Assembly (NCBI GenBank): GCA_002328495.1
Contig: DCUJ01000008.1
Location: 177,973-241,972 of the forward strand
Reading direction: 5' to 3'
DNA from: Sulfurospirillum sp. UBA2217
GTDB lineage: Bacteria; Campylobacterota; Campylobacteria; Campylobacterales; Sulfurospirillaceae
DNA: 64,000 nucleotides
The position numbers were made by a program, and so were the translations under genes. Position 1 is the first letter of the stretch, and each line of letters opens with the position of its first letter. The notes beneath the pieces are model-generated. The model had not been told where the DNA came from. It saw only the letters and a list, made by a program, of their open reading frames with translations, and searched no databases. This document shows positions 61,318 to 64,000 of the stretch, piece by piece.

Positions 61318-63519
61318 ATGGAAAATTTAGACGCAGTGTTGAAAAAACACAAGATATCAAAAGACGAATATGCCAATATTTTAAACATTCTTGGCCGTGA
61401 GCCTAATATGCTAGAACTTGGCATCTTTTCAGCGATGTGGAGTGAGCACTGCTCCTACAAATCCTCCAAAAAATACCTCAATGGCTTTCCCACCAAAGCA
61501 CCATGGGTCATCCAAGGGCCGGGTGAAAATGCAGGTGTCATCGATGTAGGGGATGGCATGGCGGCTGTATTTAAAATGGAATCTCACAACCACCCCAGTT
61601 TTATAGAACCTTACCAAGGTGCGGCAACGGGTGTGGGCGGCATTTTAAGAGATGTTTTTACCATGGGGGCACGCCCCGTTGCCAATATGAATTCCCTTCG
61701 CTTTGGCAATATCACCAACAATGACGATATCTCACACCATCAGCGCTATTTGGTACGTGGTGTGGTTGCGGGTATTGGGGATTATGGTAACTGTATGGGC
61801 GTTCCAACCATTGGGGGTGAGACCTTTTTTGATGAGAGCTATAACGGCAACATCTTGGTCAATGCCTTTACCCTAGGTCTTGCCAAAACCGATGAGATTT
61901 TTTATGGACGTGCGGAGGGCATTGGCAATCCAGTTGTGTATGTTGGTTCTAAAACGGGTCGTGACGGTCTGGGTGGTGCAGTTATGGCAAGCGATAGCTT
62001 TACTGAAGCGAACAAAAGTCTCCGTCCAACCGTACAAGTGGGTGACCCATTTGCCGAAAAACTCTTGCTTGAAGCGTGTTTAGAGCTTTTTAAAACCGAC
62101 TACATCGTGGGCATTCAAGATATGGGCGCAGCGGGCTTGACATCCAGTTCTTTTGAGATGGCAGGACGCAGTGGTAGCGGGATGATTATGCACTTAGACA
62201 AAGTTCCAGCACGTGAGCAGGGCATGCAACCGTTTGAATTTATGCTCTCTGAATCCCAAGAGCGAATGCTCATTTGTGCGAAAAAAGGGTATGAAGATAA
62301 AGTCGTAGACATCTTTAGAAAATGGGACTTAAACGCTGAAATCATCGGCGAAGTAACGAACACGGGTCACATGGAACTCTTTTGGCATGGTGAAAAAGTA
62401 GCGGATATGCCTGTACAGCCTGTGAGTGAACAAGCGCCAATTTACGATAGACCGACTCAAGAGCCAGCTTACTTAGCCACTATTAAAAATACGACGATTA
62501 ATGATTTTCCAAAAATTGATAACCAGAGCGCTTTTGACACGCTTATCAATTCGGTTGAAGTGTGCGATAAATCATGGATTTTTGAACAATACGACTCTAT
62601 GGTTCAAACCAACACCATCAAAGCTCCAGGAAGTTTGGATGCGAGTGTGATTCGTATCAAAGAAAATGGAAAAGCACTTTCCATGAGCAGTGACTGTAAC
62701 CCACGTTATAACTACATCGACCCTAAAATGGGAGCGGCTGCGGCTGTGGCGGAGAGTGGACGTAATGTGGCGATGAGCGGTGCCAGACCTTTAGCGATTA
62801 CCGATTGTCTCAATTATGGCAATCCTGAAAATCCAGAAGTCATGTGGCAGTTTGCACAAGGCTGTTATGGCATTAAAGAAGCGTGTGCTAAGCTCAATAC
62901 GCCTGTTGTCAGTGGTAATGTATCGCTTTATAACGAAACCAATGGCATTGGCGTTTTCCCAACCCCTGCGATTGTGATGGTGGGTTTGAACGAAGATGCG
63001 AATAAAACATTGCCATCAAGTTTCCAAAAAGAGGGTGCAAGCGTTTATCTCATTGGTGATACCAAAAGCGATTTTGGTGGCAGTTTGTATATGAAAGAGT
63101 TGTATGGAAAAGTAGAAGGTACTTTGGCAGAACTTGATTATGACAAAGAGCTCAAACTGTGGGAACTTGTAATTGAAGCGAATAAAAAAAGCTATCTAAA
63201 CGCGGCAAAAGACGTGAATGTCGGCGGTATCGCCATTGCATTAGCAAAGATGGCAGCCAAGAGTGGAAAAGGCGTTACATGTAAGCTTACATGTAACGAT
63301 GCACGCGATATTTTTGCAGAGAGTTTTTCACGCGCACTCGTTGAAGTGAGTGATGAAGCGGGCTTTGAGACCATGGCAAAAGCCGTTGGCTTAAGTGTTC
63401 AAAAAATCGGAACGATTGGTGGAAATAGCGTTACATGTAATGATATCTCAAAAAGTGTTGATGCGATAAAAGAGCGTTATTTCAATCGTTTCCAAGAAGT
63501 GATTGAACAAGATATCTAA
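61318..63519 (+). CDS. purL: Phosphoribosylformylglycinamidine synthase subunit PurL
   Basis: PurL (733 residues) is the small form that works with PurS and PurQ in the fourth step of purine synthesis. Motifs: LGIFSAMWSEHCSYKSSKKY, AVFKMESHNHPSFIEPYQGA then ATGVGGILRDVFTMGARPVA, the DMGAAGLTSSSFEMAGRSGS stretch and, in the second half, SDCNPRYNYIDPKMGAAAAV and CLNYGNPENPEVMWQF. The 3' part contains three TTACATGTAA copies, two of which form a 26-base palindrome encoding VTCKLTCND. A TGTAAAATATC -10-like box precedes it at about 61273. Confidence 0.96.
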   Translation: MENLDAVLKKHKISKDEYANILNILGREPNMLELGIFSAMWSEHCSYKSSKKYLNGFPTKAPWVIQGPGENAGVIDVGDGMAAVFKMESHNHPSFIEPYQGAATGVGGILRDVFTMGARPVANMNSLRFGNITNNDDISHHQRYLVRGVVAGIGDYGNCMGVPTIGGETFFDESYNGNILVNAFTLGLAKTDEIFYGRAEGIGNPVVYVGSKTGRDGLGGAVMASDSFTEANKSLRPTVQVGDPFAEKLLLEACLELFKTDYIVGIQDMGAAGLTSSSFEMAGRSGSGMIMHLDKVPAREQGMQPFEFMLSESQERMLICAKKGYEDKVVDIFRKWDLNAEIIGEVTNTGHMELFWHGEKVADMPVQPVSEQAPIYDRPTQEPAYLATIKNTTINDFPKIDNQSAFDTLINSVEVCDKSWIFEQYDSMVQTNTIKAPGSLDASVIRIKENGKALSMSSDCNPRYNYIDPKMGAAAAVAESGRNVAMSGARPLAITDCLNYGNPENPEVMWQFAQGCYGIKEACAKLNTPVVSGNVSLYNETNGIGVFPTPAIVMVGLNEDANKTLPSSFQKEGASVYLIGDTKSDFGGSLYMKELYGKVEGTLAELDYDKELKLWELVIEANKKSYLNAAKDVNVGGIAIALAKMAAKSGKGVTCKLTCNDARDIFAESFSRALVEVSDEAGFETMAKAVGLSVQKIGTIGGNSVTCNDISKSVDAIKERYFNRFQEVIEQDI
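63273..63298. repeat. 26-base perfect palindrome inside purL
   Basis: CGTTACATGTAAG followed by CTTACATGTAACG is its own reverse complement, centred on AAGCTT. It is made of two TTACATGTAA units two bases apart. A third unit lies 134 bases downstream at 63431-63440. Confidence 0.95.
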
Positions 63520-63525
63520 AAGAAC

Positions 63526-63551
63526 AAAAGAGGTGCAAAAGCACCTCTTTT
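63526..63551. terminator. Bidirectional terminator between purL and the NlpC/P60-like gene
   Basis: AAAAGAGGTGC and GCACCTCTTTT form a perfect 11-base-pair stem with an AAAA loop. Each strand ends the stem with a T-run, so it can terminate purL (plus) and the convergent gene (minus), whose stop codon overlaps its right arm. Confidence 0.9.
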
Positions 63552-64000
63552 AAAATGTGCCATACGCTACAAAAAAGGCAATATTTAAACAATCTGTTCG
63601 TATAGCACCTTTATTGGATTTGCACCGTTTCATATACGTATTGATTTTCTTACCCTCTTTTGTGGTAAGTTTAGGATAGTTAAAATTCATATAATCCACG
63701 ATATTTTTACCATTGGAATGGTGAATAAATTCTATGGTTCCATCCGCATCGATGCGCGTAACAATTCCTACATGCGTGATATTTTCAGCTACTTTACTTT
63801 TGCTTACCCGTCGTTCTGTATTTTCAAAAAAAACCAAATCTGCTAAATTAGGAACTCTTTTTTCATCAAAGGTATCCCCTTTTTTGCGCATCAAATTAAA
63901 CATGGCACGTGATTTTCGAGCATTGTCAAAGCTTTCACTGAGCTCCTTAGCTAAAAAATAGGGATGCCCATTGGTATGGTTGATCAGGGTTACAAACCCT
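63550..64000 (-). CDS. NlpC/P60-like cell-wall hydrolase or related protein, C-terminal part
   Basis: The frame runs open from the right edge of the window to a stop at 63550-63552, so the apparent ATG at 63901-63903 is internal. Residues from the edge read FVTLINHTNGHPYFLAKELS, then a helix, then VPNLADLVFFE, ITHVGIVTRIDADGTIEFIH and HSNGKNIVDYMNFNYPKLT. The pattern of a strand ending in DLVFF followed by HVGIVT is typical of NlpC/P60 and CHAP domains, with the catalytic His in THVGIV; the Cys would lie outside the window. Role likely in peptidoglycan cleavage; confidence is limited by truncation. Confidence 0.65.
   Translation of the reverse strand, partial: GFVTLINHTNGHPYFLAKELSESFDNARKSRAMFNLMRKKGDTFDEKRVPNLADLVFFENTERRVSKSKVAENITHVGIVTRIDADGTIEFIHHSNGKNIVDYMNFNYPKLTTKEGKKINTYMKRCKSNKGAIRTDCLNIAFFVAYGTF

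Noticed and set aside
907..63440. TTACATGTAA copies as a CRISPR array or transposon end
   Set aside because: Copies are far apart, irregularly spaced, lack conserved flanks and lie inside intact core genes, so neither a CRISPR array nor mobile-element ends fit.
63550..63903. Complete 117-residue gene at the right edge
   Set aside because: The frame is open upstream of the ATG to the window end and encodes continuous domain-like sequence, so the gene is partial.

Overview
The window looks like the chromosome of a member of the Campylobacterota, most likely Sulfurospirillum or a close relative. The evidence is an AT-rich but not extreme composition, gene orders I recall from Campylobacter jejuni (tatB-tatC-queA; a CiaD-like gene next to cca and purU), a small PurL of the PurS/PurQ/PurL type, a separate glyS, and many c-di-GMP and two-component sensors. 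This placement is from memory of families, not from a search. No tRNA, rRNA, CRISPR array, integrase or complete insertion sequence was seen, and no gap between genes exceeds about 300 bases.

Layout. 1-5.2 kb: the 5' part of thiC behind a TPP riboswitch, a CheX-like protein, a LysE exporter and an RND pump lacking its usual partners. 5.3-7.0 kb: an ABC ATPase followed by a periplasmic binding protein gene that looks inserted. 7.1-11.8 kb: a coupled leuD-leuB-TPR-CiaD-like-cca-purU run, then trmL and an HI0933-type flavoprotein. 12.9-24.1 kb: a CHASE-PAS-GGDEF-EAL protein, ppnP, carbonic anhydrase, a secreted EEP-family protein, glyS, a heme-motif HD-GYP sensor, and a molybdopterin enzyme coupled to a HEPN-like gene. 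24.1-29.4 kb: an AT-rich accessory block holding DinJ/YafQ, AbiEi/AbiEii and BrnT/BrnA pairs and two orphan PD-(D/E)XK-like proteins. 29.5-41.3 kb: glnK-amtB, an OpgB-like phosphoglycerol transferase, exporters, a soluble chemoreceptor, metH, an alpha/beta hydrolase and a sirtuin. 41.4-43.7 kb: a second AT-rich patch with a large TPR membrane protein and MntA/HepT. 43.8-64 kb: a CNNM-type protein, msrB, a TonB receptor, an acyl-CoA synthetase, a beta-CASP nuclease, a histidine kinase/HD-GYP/binding-protein operon, a mini flagellar rod protein, tatB-tatC-queA, a second GGDEF-EAL protein, purL and the end of an NlpC/P60-like gene.

Working together: four proteins make or degrade c-di-GMP, and one operon joins a hybrid kinase, an HD-GYP response regulator and a periplasmic binding protein, suggesting ligand-controlled c-di-GMP breakdown.

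The most striking non-gene signal is the perfect palindrome TTACATGTAA: I count 31 exact copies in 64 kb where well under one is expected, inside genes and in spacers, including terminator-like and leader positions. A second, AT-rich repeat of about 24 bases lies just 3' of several acquired genes. queA has no canonical start codon upstream of its conserved N-terminus and seems to use AUA or AUU.
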